41,775 bases of DNA from Streptomyces sp. HD (GTDB lineage Bacteria > Actinomycetota > Actinomycetes > Streptomycetales > Streptomycetaceae). The translations under genes and the position numbers were made by a program. This document shows positions 14,891 to 23,514 of the stretch, piece by piece. The DNA is taken from positions 1 to 41,775 of the forward strand of contig NZ_JAQMYP010000070.1 in the NCBI RefSeq assembly GCF_028369295.1, read 5' to 3'. Position 1 is the first letter of the stretch. Each line of letters opens with the position of its first letter. A model generated the notes under the pieces. The model had not been told where the DNA came from, made no database searches, and worked only from the letters and a program-made list of their open reading frames with translations.

Positions 14891-17506
14891 TCACCTCCTC
14901 TCTCGAACTCGCGTGGGGACGGGTTGGTCATGAGCGGGCTCCAGGCCCGGGGTCAGGAACGGCAGCCCGGTGGGCCGCGGGTGGAAGGCGGCGCCAAGCG
15001 CCAGCAGGACCCCCGCGGTGCCGGTGGCCAGGTCCATGGACAGCCGCAGCAACTGCTCGCCGGGGAAGGCGAGTCGGCCGTCCAGTACGCAGGCGTGGCG
15101 CTCCAGATGGCGTACGTGGTCCGCGATCACCCGGTCGCGCGCGGCGGCCGTACCGGGTGCGTGGGCGCGGCTGAGGTGGAGGATCATTCCGGCCACGCCG
15201 TCGAAGAGCCCGGGTTCGATGTAGAACGACGCCCTCGCCGCCCGGCGGATCGCGTCGGCGGCGGTCGAGAACCGCTCGTCCGCGCGGTGGGTGAGGTACT
15301 CGTCGAGGACCATGCCGATGCCCACGCTGCCGTCGGCGAGATAGGGCATGGTGCGCCAGCCCTCGTTCACCTCCATCGACCCGTCCGGGCGTACGAGGCA
15401 GCGGCGCAGGTCCTGGCGGAGGGCCGTGGCGGCCAGGTCGAGCAGGGCCGGGTCGCGGCTGACCTCGTACAGCCGCAGGAACAGCAGCGCGGGTCCGGAC
15501 GAGCCGTACATCAGTCCCGCTCTCGGGTGGGCGCCGCCGCTGGTCTCCGGTACGCCGTCGGCCGGGCCGAGACGGTCGGCCACGGTCTGCGCCACCTGCT
15601 GGACGGCGTCACGGCAGGCGGTGTCGCCGAGGGCGGTCGCAAAGTGCAGCAGGTTGAGCCCGATGCCGGACAGCCCGCCCTTGAGGTCCGAGGCCAGGGC
15701 CTCCCAGTGTTCGCCCAGGCACATGTCGAGGACCTTGGTGGCCTCCTCCCGGTGCCCGAGGTGGTCGAGTACGTGGGCGACGCCGTGCAGACCGTCGTAG
15801 AAGCCGAGGCGGGTGCCCGGTTCCGGGCGCAGTGCGTGCCGGATCAGCCAGTCCTCGTGGGCCGGGTGGCGTCCGGCGCCGGTCGCGTCCAGCGCGTACA
15901 GCACGCCGGCCGCGCCGTGGGCCAGGTCGAGGCCGCCGCCCTGGACGGTGAACTGCTCGATGTCGCCGGGGAAGAGCCGGTCGTGGCGCTCGGGTGTGGC
16001 GGCGGCCAGGATGGCGTCGGCCATCGAGTCACGGGCGCGCAGCCACCCGGCCTGGTCGGGCTCCAGGCGGGGTCCGTCGGCCATGCCCGTCGCCATGCCA
16101 CCGTCGCCGGTGAGCGTGCGGACGGCCTCGTCGAGGAACTGCCGCGGGACCGGGAAGAGCCGGGCGGCCTCCCTGGCGAGCTGCCCGGCCTTGCCGCCGT
16201 CCAGGTCGATGAGGCCGGTCAGCGGCAGGAAGAGGAAGATCCGCATACAGGCCAGCGCGTACCGGTCGATGTCGAAGCCGGTGGCCCCGCTCGGGGCGAT
16301 GAACCCCGGGGCCGCGAGGACCTGGTGCCCCGCCTGCGTCACGTCCGACGCGCCCTCGAAGTCGATCAGCACCACCCTGCCGTCGGGGCGGATCAGGACG
16401 TTGTACGTGTGCACGTCGCCGATCACGATGCCCCGCCGGTGGACCTCGGCGACGGCCTCCTCCACCTGCCGGTGCACATCGAGCGCCCAGGCGGTGTAGT
16501 CGGCGAAGGCCGTCGCGTCGGCGTCCAGATCGGTCGGCGGATACTTCTCGACGAACACCTCGTGCAGCGCCCGTCCCTCGATGAACTCCTCGACGAGGAA
16601 GTGGTGACCGCCCAGTTCGAAGTGGTCGTGGAGCGCGGGTACGCAGGTCAGCCCGCTCAGCCGCTCCAGGGCCGCCCGCTCGCGCTCCAGCCGGATGACC
16701 GCGTCGGCCCCGTCGGGAGTGAGTCCCGCGTGCGGCCGGGCCTCCTTGAGGACGACACGTTCTCCGGTGCGGGTGTCGACCCCGGCGTACAGGCCACCGC
16801 CGTTGGAGAAGTGCAGTGCCCGCTCGAACCGGTAGGGCAGGTCGGCGACGGTGGTCCGGCGGCTCTCGGCGAGCTCCGGTTCCAGGAAGCCGGGCATCCG
16901 CACCCACTCCGGCACCTGGAAGGTGGGGCCCCGGACATCGGGCACCAGCCGGCCGGAGGGATCGGCCACCGCCTGCTCCAGGATCCCGTCGGCCGAGACG
17001 CAGTACCGGTCGGCGAAGGCGCCGTACCGGACGTAGAGCGGCCCCGCGCCCCAGCGCAGATCGCTGAGAATGTACGGCCCCTGCCAGCCGTCCAGCGCGG
17101 GGCCGAGCTCGGCGAGGATGCGCTCGCACTGGGCCTCGTCCACGGGGTAGATGGTCACGAACTTGCCGCTGGAACCCCGGTGCGCGTACTTCGCGTTGGC
17201 CAGGAACAGGGTTTCCAGGCCGGGCAGGAACTTGAAGGCGATGCGGCGCGGGACGCAGTAGTCCCAGACGGTGTCCAGGATCTGCTGTGCGTCGTCCGGG
17301 CAGGCCGAGGCGTGGATCTTCCAGCCCTGCGGGGGAAGTTCCGCGTCGACCGGGCGGCAGACCACCCAGTCGCCGAGCTCCTCGCGCGACCACGAGGCGG
17401 GCAGCGGACGCAGGGTCTGACGGAAGCGGCCACGCGCCCGGCCCTGGGACGGCGTGTCGTAGAAGTGTGAGTGGGTGAGGCAGTAGACCTCATACCGCTT
17501 GTCCAC
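14891..17506 (-). CDS. ramC: RamC-like class III lanthipeptide synthetase (lyase-kinase-cyclase)
   Basis: An 871-aa trifunctional enzyme, starting at GTG 17506 with GGGAGG at good spacing. An N-terminal phospho-Ser/Thr lyase region (about 1-220) precedes a Ser/Thr-kinase-like domain (about 220-480): VVLKEA with the ATP lysine, VEEFIEG hinge, IGDVHTYNVLI catalytic loop, and IDFEGA in place of DFG. A LanC-like cyclase follows to the C-terminus. The positions that hold zinc-binding Cys/His in class I/II LanC read MYGSSGPA and LADGSVGIG, lacking them as expected for class III. It modifies the RamS-like peptide encoded 6 nt downstream. It leads the ramC-S-A-B operon, with a long inverted repeat about 113 bp upstream as a candidate RamR site. 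Confidence 0.95.
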   Translation of the reverse strand: MDKRYEVYCLTHSHFYDTPSQGRARGRFRQTLRPLPASWSREELGDWVVCRPVDAELPPQGWKIHASACPDDAQQILDTVWDYCVPRRIAFKFLPGLETLFLANAKYAHRGSSGKFVTIYPVDEAQCERILAELGPALDGWQGPYILSDLRWGAGPLYVRYGAFADRYCVSADGILEQAVADPSGRLVPDVRGPTFQVPEWVRMPGFLEPELAESRRTTVADLPYRFERALHFSNGGGLYAGVDTRTGERVVLKEARPHAGLTPDGADAVIRLERERAALERLSGLTCVPALHDHFELGGHHFLVEEFIEGRALHEVFVEKYPPTDLDADATAFADYTAWALDVHRQVEEAVAEVHRRGIVIGDVHTYNVLIRPDGRVVLIDFEGASDVTQAGHQVLAAPGFIAPSGATGFDIDRYALACMRIFLFLPLTGLIDLDGGKAGQLAREAARLFPVPRQFLDEAVRTLTGDGGMATGMADGPRLEPDQAGWLRARDSMADAILAAATPERHDRLFPGDIEQFTVQGGGLDLAHGAAGVLYALDATGAGRHPAHEDWLIRHALRPEPGTRLGFYDGLHGVAHVLDHLGHREEATKVLDMCLGEHWEALASDLKGGLSGIGLNLLHFATALGDTACRDAVQQVAQTVADRLGPADGVPETSGGAHPRAGLMYGSSGPALLFLRLYEVSRDPALLDLAATALRQDLRRCLVRPDGSMEVNEGWRTMPYLADGSVGIGMVLDEYLTHRADERFSTAADAIRRAARASFYIEPGLFDGVAGMILHLSRAHAPGTAAARDRVIADHVRHLERHACVLDGRLAFPGEQLLRLSMDLATGTAGVLLALGAAFHPRPTGLPFLTPGLEPAHDQPVPTRVRERR

Positions 17507-17618
17507 GGAAAGCCTCCCGCGGGGACGGTCCTGACGGTGGTCGGGCCGCCTGGCCCGCGCCTCTCACGTCCCACGATGGCAGAACAGCAGGCCAGGGGCA
17601 TCGATCGACTGTCATCGG

Positions 17619-17665
17619 CCGACCGTGAGATTCGCACAGCGCATCTGGACGAATCGCACGGTCGG
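17619..17665. promoter_or_regulatory. Long inverted repeat upstream of ramC, candidate RamR operator
   Basis: Arms CCGACCGTGAGATTCG (17619-17634) and CGAATCGCACGGTCGG (17650-17665) pair over 16 bp with one mismatch, around a 15-bp spacer. Read on the minus strand, the element also contains two direct copies of GTGCGAWTC 22 bp apart, about two helical turns, which suits a dimeric NarL-type regulator. It lies about 113 bp upstream of the ramC start with no other gene nearby. Assignment to RamR is inferred from position. Confidence 0.55.
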
Positions 17666-17703
17666 TCCGCGGAGGCGCAGAATGCCTGGTCAGCGGCCGA
17701 TCA

Positions 17704-17808
17704 GGCGGTTGTCCGGCGGTTGTCCGGCGGCGGGTCGGGCCACTGGTCGGTTGGGCGGTCGATCGGTCAGGCGGTCGGTCGGGCCGCTGCTCAGGCGGTC
17801 GGTCGGGC
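17704..17808. repeat. Tandem repeats between SDR gene and ramC promoter
   Basis: Two adjacent copies of GGCGGTTGTCC (17704-17714, 17715-17725) and two copies of the 18-mer TCAGGCGGTCGGTCGGGC (17767-17784, 17791-17808; offset 24 bp). They begin 6 bp beyond the SDR stop codon and lie upstream of the ramC operator candidate. They read like slippage-expanded intergenic DNA. Confidence 0.75.
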
Positions 17809-17814
17809 TGCCGG

Positions 17815-18644
17815 TCAGGCCGCCTGGCTCGGCGCGCTGGTGCGCAGGGCCGCGACGACGCCGCCGTCCACGAGTAGATCCGTGCCGCTGACGAAGGCCG
17901 AATCGGGACCCAGCAGGAACGCGGTCGCGGCGGCGATGTCGGCCGGTGTGCCCAGCCGGCCGGTGGCCGAGGCGTCGATCACCGAGCGCATCAACTCGCC
18001 GCTGTCGCCCGCCAGTTCCTGTCGGCCCATGGGCGTGGAGACGACACCGGGGCTGATCGAGTTGATCCGGGCACCGCGCCGGCCCCACGCCCCGGAGGCC
18101 GCCTGGACCCGCAGGTGGTTGGCGAGCTTGGCGAGGGCGTAGCCGACGGCGCCGGAGGTCACCTGGCCGAGGAACGGCAGATCGAGCAGTTCGTCGGCCG
18201 GGGTGTGGGCGAGCGCCCGCTCCTGCTCGGCGTCGAGCGGCGCCGCCAGATGCCCGGCCATGCTGGAGATCACGACCTCCGCACCGCCCGGGGCGACGAC
18301 GCGCCCGAACTCCTCCAACACCAGGGCCACGCCGAGCAGATCGACCGCGAGGATCGCGGCGGCGGACGCCTGCACGGGGGAGAGGCCCGCGGTGTGCACG
18401 ACCTCGGTGACGCTGCCGAGCCGCGCCGCCCGGTCGGCGAGTGGGGCCACCGAATCGCGGGAGGAGACGTCGACGGAGGGGGCGACGATGTCGAATCCCT
18501 CGCCGCGCAGCGACCCTGTGCCGTGGCGCCGAGCACCTGCTCGTCGAAGTCGGCGAGCAGCACCCGCCTTCCCGTCCCCTGGCGCCGGGCGATGCTCTGT
18601 CCCATACCGCCGACACCGATGACGACCAGCACGTTCATGCTCAT
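17815..18644 (-). pseudogene. Short-chain dehydrogenase/reductase, apparent frameshift
   Basis: The N-terminal part, from ATG 18644, reads MSMNVLVVIGVGGMGQSIARR with the Rossmann GxGGMG motif. The rest of a normal SDR continues in another frame from about 18514 (GEGFDIVAPSVDV, then ...LLGVALVLEEFG, YALAKLANHL as the YxxxK region, NSISPGVVSTPMG). The frames part at about 18510-18520, beside a GGG run, and restoring one base would give a normal ~276-aa SDR. The catalytic Ser appears in VISSMAGHL. It is either a real recent mutation or a sequencing error. It follows the MarR gene by 60 bp on the same strand, probably co-transcribed. NAD(P)-linked substrate unknown. Confidence 0.75.
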
Positions 18645-18704
18645 GCGACGTGCGTTCGAGCCTCGGCAGGCTGCGTAGGCCCTCGCCGGGCTACGTCAGT
18701 CTCG

Positions 18705-19301
18705 TCAGTCGCGGTCGGCCATCGCCGAGCTGAGGGCGGCGGGGGCGGCCGGGTCCGCGTCGCCGTCCGTGCCGGGCGTGCCGGCCGTCTTGTCCGTGCC
18801 GCCTGTGCCGGGCGTGTCGGCTCTGTCGTCCGTGGCCTCCGTGCCTCTCGGCCAGGGGCGGCCCGTGATGCGCTCGATGTCGGTGTTGAACTGCCGTAGG
18901 TCGGTGATGAACCGGTCCAGACGCTCGGGCGTCCAGTCGGCCACGACCGAGGACAGGCCGGTGACGATGCCCTCGCGCTGCTCCGAGAGCAGTCGGTGGC
19001 CCTCCTCGGTGATACGGAACTTGCGCGCCACCCCGCCGTCCGGGTCGAGCGTGCGCTCCACCAGCCCGTTGCGCAGGAGGGCCGAGGTCTGCCGGGTGAA
19101 CGTCGACGCGGCGAGTCCGAAGGCCTCGACGAAGTCCGGGATGGACATGGGGCCCTGGGTCTCCAGCCGGTTGAGGAGTACGTAGGCGCTCTGGTCCAGC
19201 GGGTCGCCGCCGCGCGGTCCCCGAGGTGCCCGCATCTCCTTGTGGCGGGTGAGGATCAGCAGTTCCCGCTCGATGCGCTCCGCGGCCTCTCGGGCGTCCA
19301 C
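18705..19301 (-). CDS. MarR-family transcriptional regulator
   Basis: About 198 aa from GTG 19301, chosen because AAGGAG lies seven bases upstream; the open frame to 19433 runs through the operator region. Winged-helix core: SAYVLLNRLETQGPMSIPDFVEAFGLAASTFTRQTSALLRNGLVERTLDPDGG, then the wing and a dimerisation helix. The C-terminal ~35 residues (after RPWPRG) are a disordered tail rich in Thr, Gly, Asp and Pro. It is divergent from the P450-ferredoxin pair across a region with two perfect TGCATGATGCA palindromes, so it probably represses both directions and responds to a small-molecule ligand. An SDR gene follows on the same strand. Confidence 0.85.
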   Translation of the reverse strand: MDAREAAERIERELLILTRHKEMRAPRGPRGGDPLDQSAYVLLNRLETQGPMSIPDFVEAFGLAASTFTRQTSALLRNGLVERTLDPDGGVARKFRITEEGHRLLSEQREGIVTGLSSVVADWTPERLDRFITDLRQFNTDIERITGRPWPRGTEATDDRADTPGTGGTDKTAGTPGTDGDADPAAPAALSSAMADRD

Positions 19302-19390
19302 GCCGATCTCCTTCCCGGCCGCCAGGCCAACTCCCCGACCTCTCAGGTCCACAGCTTCCCAGGTCCCCACCCTACGGTGAGATTGCGCCA

Positions 19391-19430
19391 TGCATCGAAA
19401 GTGCATGATGCACTCTTGATGCATGATGCA
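19391..19430. promoter_or_regulatory. Twin MarR-type operators
   Basis: The perfect 11-bp palindrome TGCATGATGCA occurs twice (19402-19412 and 19420-19430, centres 18 bp apart). A further TGCAT half-site lies at 19391. They sit in the 202-bp gap between the divergent marR-like and P450 genes; the second copy overlaps the P450 -35 candidate. This is the layout expected for an autoregulating MarR repressor. Confidence 0.75.
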
Positions 19431-19445
19431 CAACGTGCGTAACGT
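19416..19445 (+). promoter_or_regulatory. Candidate promoter of the P450-ferredoxin operon
   Basis: TTGATG (19416-19421), an 18-bp spacer and TAACGT (19440-19445). The -35 overlaps a TGCATGATGCA operator. The P450 start lies 58 bp downstream of the -10. Confidence 0.45.
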
Positions 19446-19503
19446 GCCGTGCTGTGCACGCTTCCGCGTCGCTCACCCGCCTCCCCCCACCAGGTGATGC
19501 AAG

Positions 19504-20721
19504 ATGCGCGAGAACGACCTCCTGCGACTGCCACTGCTCGGCGACAACCCCCTTGATCCGCCCGCCGAATGGGAGCAACTGCGCGGGCGATGCCCGATGT
19601 CCACGGTTGAACTTCCCAGCGGGGACAAGGCGACGTATCTGACCCGCTACGACCACGTCAAAGCCCTGCTGTCCGACCCCCGCTTCGTCCGGCCGACCGC
19701 CGAGGACGTCGGCGCCGCCCGGATCGCCCCCGAAGGCGCGGGCGGCCCCGCCGCCGACGGCAGCAGCACCCTGACGCTGCCCGACCGCGGCGAACCACAC
19801 CTCAAGTGGCGGCGGCAGGTGGGCAAGTACTTCACCGCCCGCCGTATGACCGCACTGCGCCCCGGCATGGTGCGGACGGCCGAGGACCTCGTCGACGAGA
19901 TGGTCCGCGGCGGCCAGCCCGCCGACCTCAAGGCGGGCCTCGGCTTCCCCCTGCCCGTCTACGTCATCTGCGACATCCTCGGCGTCCCCGCCGCGGACCG
20001 GGACCGGTTCTCGCACTGGTCGGACGCCTTCCTCAACGTCAGCCGCTACTCCGGCGACCAGACCCGGGCGGCGTACGACGAGTTCGCCGAGTACATGGGC
20101 GCGCACATCGCGGCGACGCGCGCCGAGCCCGGCGGGGACCTGATCGGCATGGTGATCCGGGAGAGCAAGGAGGAGGGGCAGGGGCTGACCGACGACGAAC
20201 TGCTCGGCACCGCCATGGGACTCCTGGTCGCCGGGCACGAGACCACCGCGAACATGATCGGCAAGATGGTCGCCATGCTCCTCGCCGACCGCACCCGCTG
20301 GGAGCGGCTCCTCGCCGCCCCGACACTGGTGCGCACCGCGGTCGACGAGGCCCTGCGCTTCGACGCCAACCTCGGCTTCGGGCTGCGGCGTTATCTGACC
20401 GAGGAGGTGGAGATCGACGGCGAGGTGCTCCCGAGCGGCACGACCGTCGTGTGCAGCATGCCGTCCGCCAACCGGGACGAGAGCGTGTTCACCGACGCGG
20501 ACGACATGGTGCTCTCCCGGTCCCCGAACCCCCATCTGACGTTCGGCGTCGGACCGCACTCGTGCCTCGGGCAGAGCCTGGCCCGCACCGAACTGCAGGT
20601 CACCCTCGATGTCCTGCTGCGTAAGTTGCCGTCCCTTCAACTGGCCGTACCCGCCGATGAGTTGAAGCGCGTCGAGGGCCTCCTTGTCGGCGGACTGCGC
20701 ACGGTTCCCGTGCGGTGGTGA
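19504..20721 (+). CDS. Cytochrome P450 monooxygenase
   Basis: A 405-aa soluble bacterial P450 from ATG 19504 (AGGTGA six bases upstream). Landmarks: I-helix LLVAGHETTANM near residue 245, K-helix ExxR in DEALRF, and the haem loop FGVGPHSCLGQSLARTEL with the cysteine ligand near residue 352. All catalytic elements are intact. A [3Fe-4S]-type ferredoxin gene follows 32 bp downstream and would pass electrons to it. The substrate is unknown. Control by the divergent MarR regulator suggests a xenobiotic or secondary-metabolite inducer rather than housekeeping use. The CYP subfamily was not assigned. Confidence 0.95.
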   Translation: MRENDLLRLPLLGDNPLDPPAEWEQLRGRCPMSTVELPSGDKATYLTRYDHVKALLSDPRFVRPTAEDVGAARIAPEGAGGPAADGSSTLTLPDRGEPHLKWRRQVGKYFTARRMTALRPGMVRTAEDLVDEMVRGGQPADLKAGLGFPLPVYVICDILGVPAADRDRFSHWSDAFLNVSRYSGDQTRAAYDEFAEYMGAHIAATRAEPGGDLIGMVIRESKEEGQGLTDDELLGTAMGLLVAGHETTANMIGKMVAMLLADRTRWERLLAAPTLVRTAVDEALRFDANLGFGLRRYLTEEVEIDGEVLPSGTTVVCSMPSANRDESVFTDADDMVLSRSPNPHLTFGVGPHSCLGQSLARTELQVTLDVLLRKLPSLQLAVPADELKRVEGLLVGGLRTVPVRW

Positions 20722-20753
20722 CGGCTCTCTCACCGGGAAGGAAGGCAACCGCC

Positions 20754-20951
20754 GTGAAACTCAGTGTGGACGAGGGGCGCTGCTGTGGCGCCGGCCAGTG
20801 TGTGCTGATCGCACCCGAGGTCTTCGACCAGCGTGACGAGGACGGCATCGTCACACTGCTCGAACCGAACCCCGCCGAGGACCTGCACGCGTCCGCCCGC
20901 GAGGCGGCGGCGGTCTGCCCCGCCGCGGCCATCACGATCGACGAGCAGTAG
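20754..20951 (+). CDS. [3Fe-4S] ferredoxin, P450 redox partner
   Basis: 65 aa from GTG 20754, preceded by GGAAGGAAGG; the frame is open from 20715 but the family starts MKLSVDEGRC. Cluster ligands are the cysteines in RCCGAGQC and AAVCPAAAI, the pattern of Streptomyces P450 ferredoxins (CxxxxxC...CP), where a small residue (here Gly) replaces the fourth Cys. It is co-transcribed with the P450 immediately upstream. No ferredoxin reductase is in the window, so a general reductase must serve it. Confidence 0.92.
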   Translation: MKLSVDEGRCCGAGQCVLIAPEVFDQRDEDGIVTLLEPNPAEDLHASAREAAAVCPAAAITIDEQ

Positions 20952-21073
20952 GGACGACGACCAGCAAAAACCGGCTGCATCGACCCCGCCCGGCTCCCTA
21001 GACTCACCACGAAACCACGCGCCGCCCGCCACTCGGCGGCGCGTCGTCGTGCCAAGTCGAAGGGAGCCGGGCC

Positions 21074-21190
21074 ATGCGTGACCACACCGCTGCCGTCGTC
21101 TCCCTCTGCCGGTACGAGGTGATCCTGGTGTCCTCGTCCGCCCGGTGCCCGCTGCGCGGCCGGCACCGGATGCCCGTGACGAGCGCCTGA
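21074..21190 (+). CDS. Small ORF, possible leader peptide upstream of EF-G paralogue
   Basis: A 38-codon ORF, ATG 21074, with AAGGGAG at proper spacing. The product has two Cys in SLCRYEVILVSSSARCPLR, faintly like the short Cys-containing 'putative leader peptides' seen in Streptomyces annotations. A -10-like TAGACT lies at 20999-21004. The would-be 5' UTR holds a GCGCCGC/GCGGCGC hairpin at about 21019-21043. It ends 176 bp before the EF-G-like gene. A regulatory leader or attenuator is plausible; chance is not excluded. The rest of the gap (21191-21366) shows no gene. Confidence 0.4.
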   Translation: MRDHTAAVVSLCRYEVILVSSSARCPLRGRHRMPVTSA

Positions 21191-21366
21191 GAGCGCCGGC
21201 ACACCCGGGTACCTCAACGCACCTGCCACAGCACCGCTCTGACGGTGCGACAGGCGGTAGGTGTCAGGCGTCAGGTCATGCTCGTGTGCCTGTACACATG
21301 TGCCGATCTCGTCCGGGAATCGCGCTGACCCGTTCCACTTCCGGATCATCCGAAAGGCCAAGGGCC

Positions 21367-23418
21367 GTGCGCACCAACCCCAACCCCAACACCCTCGCCG
21401 TCGTCCGCAATCTCGGCATCCTCGCCCACGTCGACGCAGGCAAGACCACCGTCACCGAGCGGATCCTGTACGCCACCGGGACCACGCACAAACGCGGCGA
21501 GGTCCACGACGGCACCACCGTCACCGACTTCGACCCGCAGGAGCGCGACCGCGGCATCACCATCTTCGCGGCGGCGGTCAGCTGCGCCTGGGACGGTCAC
21601 CGGATCAACCTCATCGACACCCCCGGGCACGTCGACTTCGCCGACGAGGTGGAGCGTTCGCTGCGCGTCCTCGACGGCGCGGTCGCGGTGTTCGACGCCG
21701 TCGCGGGCGTGGAGCCGCAGAGCGAGTCGGTGTGGCGGCAGGCCGACCGGCACGGTGTGCCGAGGATCGCGTTCGTCAACAAGCTGGACCGTGCCGGGGC
21801 CGACCTCGACACGGCGGTCGCCTCGATACGGGAACGGCTGCACCCGGCGCCGCTGGTCGTGCAGTTGCCCATCGGCGCCGAGGACGGGTTCCGCGGTGTC
21901 GTGGACCTCGTACGGATGCGGGCGCTGGTGTGGGCCGACGGCGCCGACACGGCCGTAGAAGGGCCGGTTCCGGAGGAGTTGCGGGCGGAGGCGGACCGGC
22001 GTCGGCGGCTGCTGGAGGAGGCGGTGGCCGAGCTGCATGCCGGCGCGCTGGAGGAGTTCTGCGCGCGGTCGACGCTCTCGCCGGAGACCCTCGGCACCGC
22101 GCTGCGCGACCTGACCCGCAACGGCGACGGCGTGGTAGTGCTGTGCGGCTCGGCCTACCGCAACCGGGGGATCGAGCCGCTGCTCGACGCGGTCGTGGCC
22201 TATCTGCCCTCACCGCTCGACGTACCGGCCGTGCGCGGCCTGCACGACGGTGTGGACCAGGACCGGCCGGCAGACCCGTCGATGCCGTTCGCGGCCCTGG
22301 CGTTCAAGGTGAGCGCGACCCCGACGGGACGGCTCACGTTCCTGAGGGTGTACTCGGGAACGATCGAGAAGGGAGACACGGTGTTCGACGCGACAGCGCG
22401 GCGCACCGAGCGGATCGGACGGATCCTGCGTGTGCGGGCCGACCGCCACGCCCAGCTGGACCGGGCCGTCGCGGGCGACATCGTGGCCGTGATCGGCCTG
22501 AAGTCGGCCCGTCCCGGCGCCACCCTCTGCGCACCGGACGCGCCGCTCGTCCTCGAACCGCCCAGTGTGGCCGACCCGGTGGTGTCCGTCGCGGTCGAGG
22601 CACGCAGGACCACCGACACCGACCGGCTGGCCACCGCGCTGGCACGGCTGGCGGAGGAGGATCCGTCGCTGGTCGTGCGCACCGATGCCGAGACCGGGCA
22701 GACGGTGCTGTCCGGCATGGGTGAACTGCATCTGGAGGTCGCGGTGGAGAAGATCCGCCGGGACCTCGCAGTGGAGGTCAACGTGGGCCGTCCCCGGGTC
22801 TCGTACCGGGAGACGGTCGGCCGAGGCGTGACCGGTTTCGTCTTCCGGCATGTCAAACAGGACGGCGGGGCAGGGCAGTTCGCGCATGTGGTACTGGACG
22901 TGCAGCCCACGGAAGGTGGCTTCGAGTTCCGCTCGACCGTCGTCGGCGGGCGCGTGCCGCAGGAGTACGTCCGTGCCGTCGAGGCCGGCTGCCGGGACGC
23001 TCTCGCCGAGGGCCCGCTCGGCGGTCACCCGGTGACCGGGCTGCGCGTCACCCTCACCGACGGGGCGACCCATGTGAAGGACTCCTCCGACACGGCCTTC
23101 CGCACCGCCGGCCGGCTCGGCCTCCGCGACGCCCTGCGCACCTGCGCGATGGTCCTCCTGGAGCCGGTCGTCGAGGTCACGGTCACCGTGCCCGAGGACG
23201 CCGTCGGTGCGGTCCTCGGCGACCTGGCGGCACGCCGGGGCCGGGTGACGGGCTCGGCCACCCGGGCGGGCGCGGCCGTCGTCACGGCGACCGTGCCCCT
23301 GGCCGAACTCTTCGGCTACGCCACCCGGTTGCGCAGCCGCACCCAGGGCCGCGGCAGCTTCACGACCCGGCCGACCGGGTATGCACCGGCGCCGGTGACG
23401 ACGGCGGCGCCACGGTAG
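21367..23418 (+). CDS. fusB: EF-G paralogue (translational GTPase)
   Basis: 683 aa from GTG 21367 (MRTNPNPNTLAVVRNLGILAHV...). G motifs: AHVDAGKTT (G1), DRGITIFAAA (G2), DTPGHVDF (G3), NKLDR (G4), GSA (G5). Domains II-V follow, with GELHLEVAVEKIRRD in domain III and a domain IV/V like EF-G. It is slightly shorter than housekeeping EF-G (~700 aa). Streptomyces carry a second EF-G besides the one in the str operon, and this fits that paralogue. The tet(M)/OtrA-type ribosome-protection family is related, but the domain sequences here look more like EF-G. A small possible leader ORF precedes it and a strong hairpin follows. Function of the paralogue is not established from sequence. Confidence 0.82.
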   Translation: MRTNPNPNTLAVVRNLGILAHVDAGKTTVTERILYATGTTHKRGEVHDGTTVTDFDPQERDRGITIFAAAVSCAWDGHRINLIDTPGHVDFADEVERSLRVLDGAVAVFDAVAGVEPQSESVWRQADRHGVPRIAFVNKLDRAGADLDTAVASIRERLHPAPLVVQLPIGAEDGFRGVVDLVRMRALVWADGADTAVEGPVPEELRAEADRRRRLLEEAVAELHAGALEEFCARSTLSPETLGTALRDLTRNGDGVVVLCGSAYRNRGIEPLLDAVVAYLPSPLDVPAVRGLHDGVDQDRPADPSMPFAALAFKVSATPTGRLTFLRVYSGTIEKGDTVFDATARRTERIGRILRVRADRHAQLDRAVAGDIVAVIGLKSARPGATLCAPDAPLVLEPPSVADPVVSVAVEARRTTDTDRLATALARLAEEDPSLVVRTDAETGQTVLSGMGELHLEVAVEKIRRDLAVEVNVGRPRVSYRETVGRGVTGFVFRHVKQDGGAGQFAHVVLDVQPTEGGFEFRSTVVGGRVPQEYVRAVEAGCRDALAEGPLGGHPVTGLRVTLTDGATHVKDSSDTAFRTAGRLGLRDALRTCAMVLLEPVVEVTVTVPEDAVGAVLGDLAARRGRVTGSATRAGAAVVTATVPLAELFGYATRLRSRTQGRGSFTTRPTGYAPAPVTTAAPR

Positions 23419-23454
23419 GACGGGCCCGTCCCTTCAAGGGACAGTGCCCCCTCC

Positions 23455-23488
23455 AGGTGGCCCCTCCTGTTCCCGGGAGGGGCCACCT
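23455..23488. terminator. Hairpin terminator between convergent genes
   Basis: Perfect 13-bp stem AGGTGGCCCCTCC (23455-23467) / GGAGGGGCCACCT (23476-23488), 8-nt loop. It lies between the ends of the EF-G-like gene and the convergent beta-helix gene. No U tract, as is common for actinomycete hairpin terminators; probably works both ways. Confidence 0.75.
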
Positions 23489-23514
23489 CCGACCGGCGGC
23501 GTCATGGCACGCTC

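Noticed and set aside
14390..17470. A 1026-codon open frame on the plus strand
   Set aside because: It is antisense to ramC and ramA, whose domains and motifs are unmistakable; its composition is low-complexity Gly/Val/Arg/Asp.
21367..23418. Tetracycline ribosomal-protection protein (OtrA/TetM type)
   Set aside because: G-domain and domain III/IV sequences and the length read as EF-G; the second EF-G of Streptomyces explains it better. A phylogeny would settle this.
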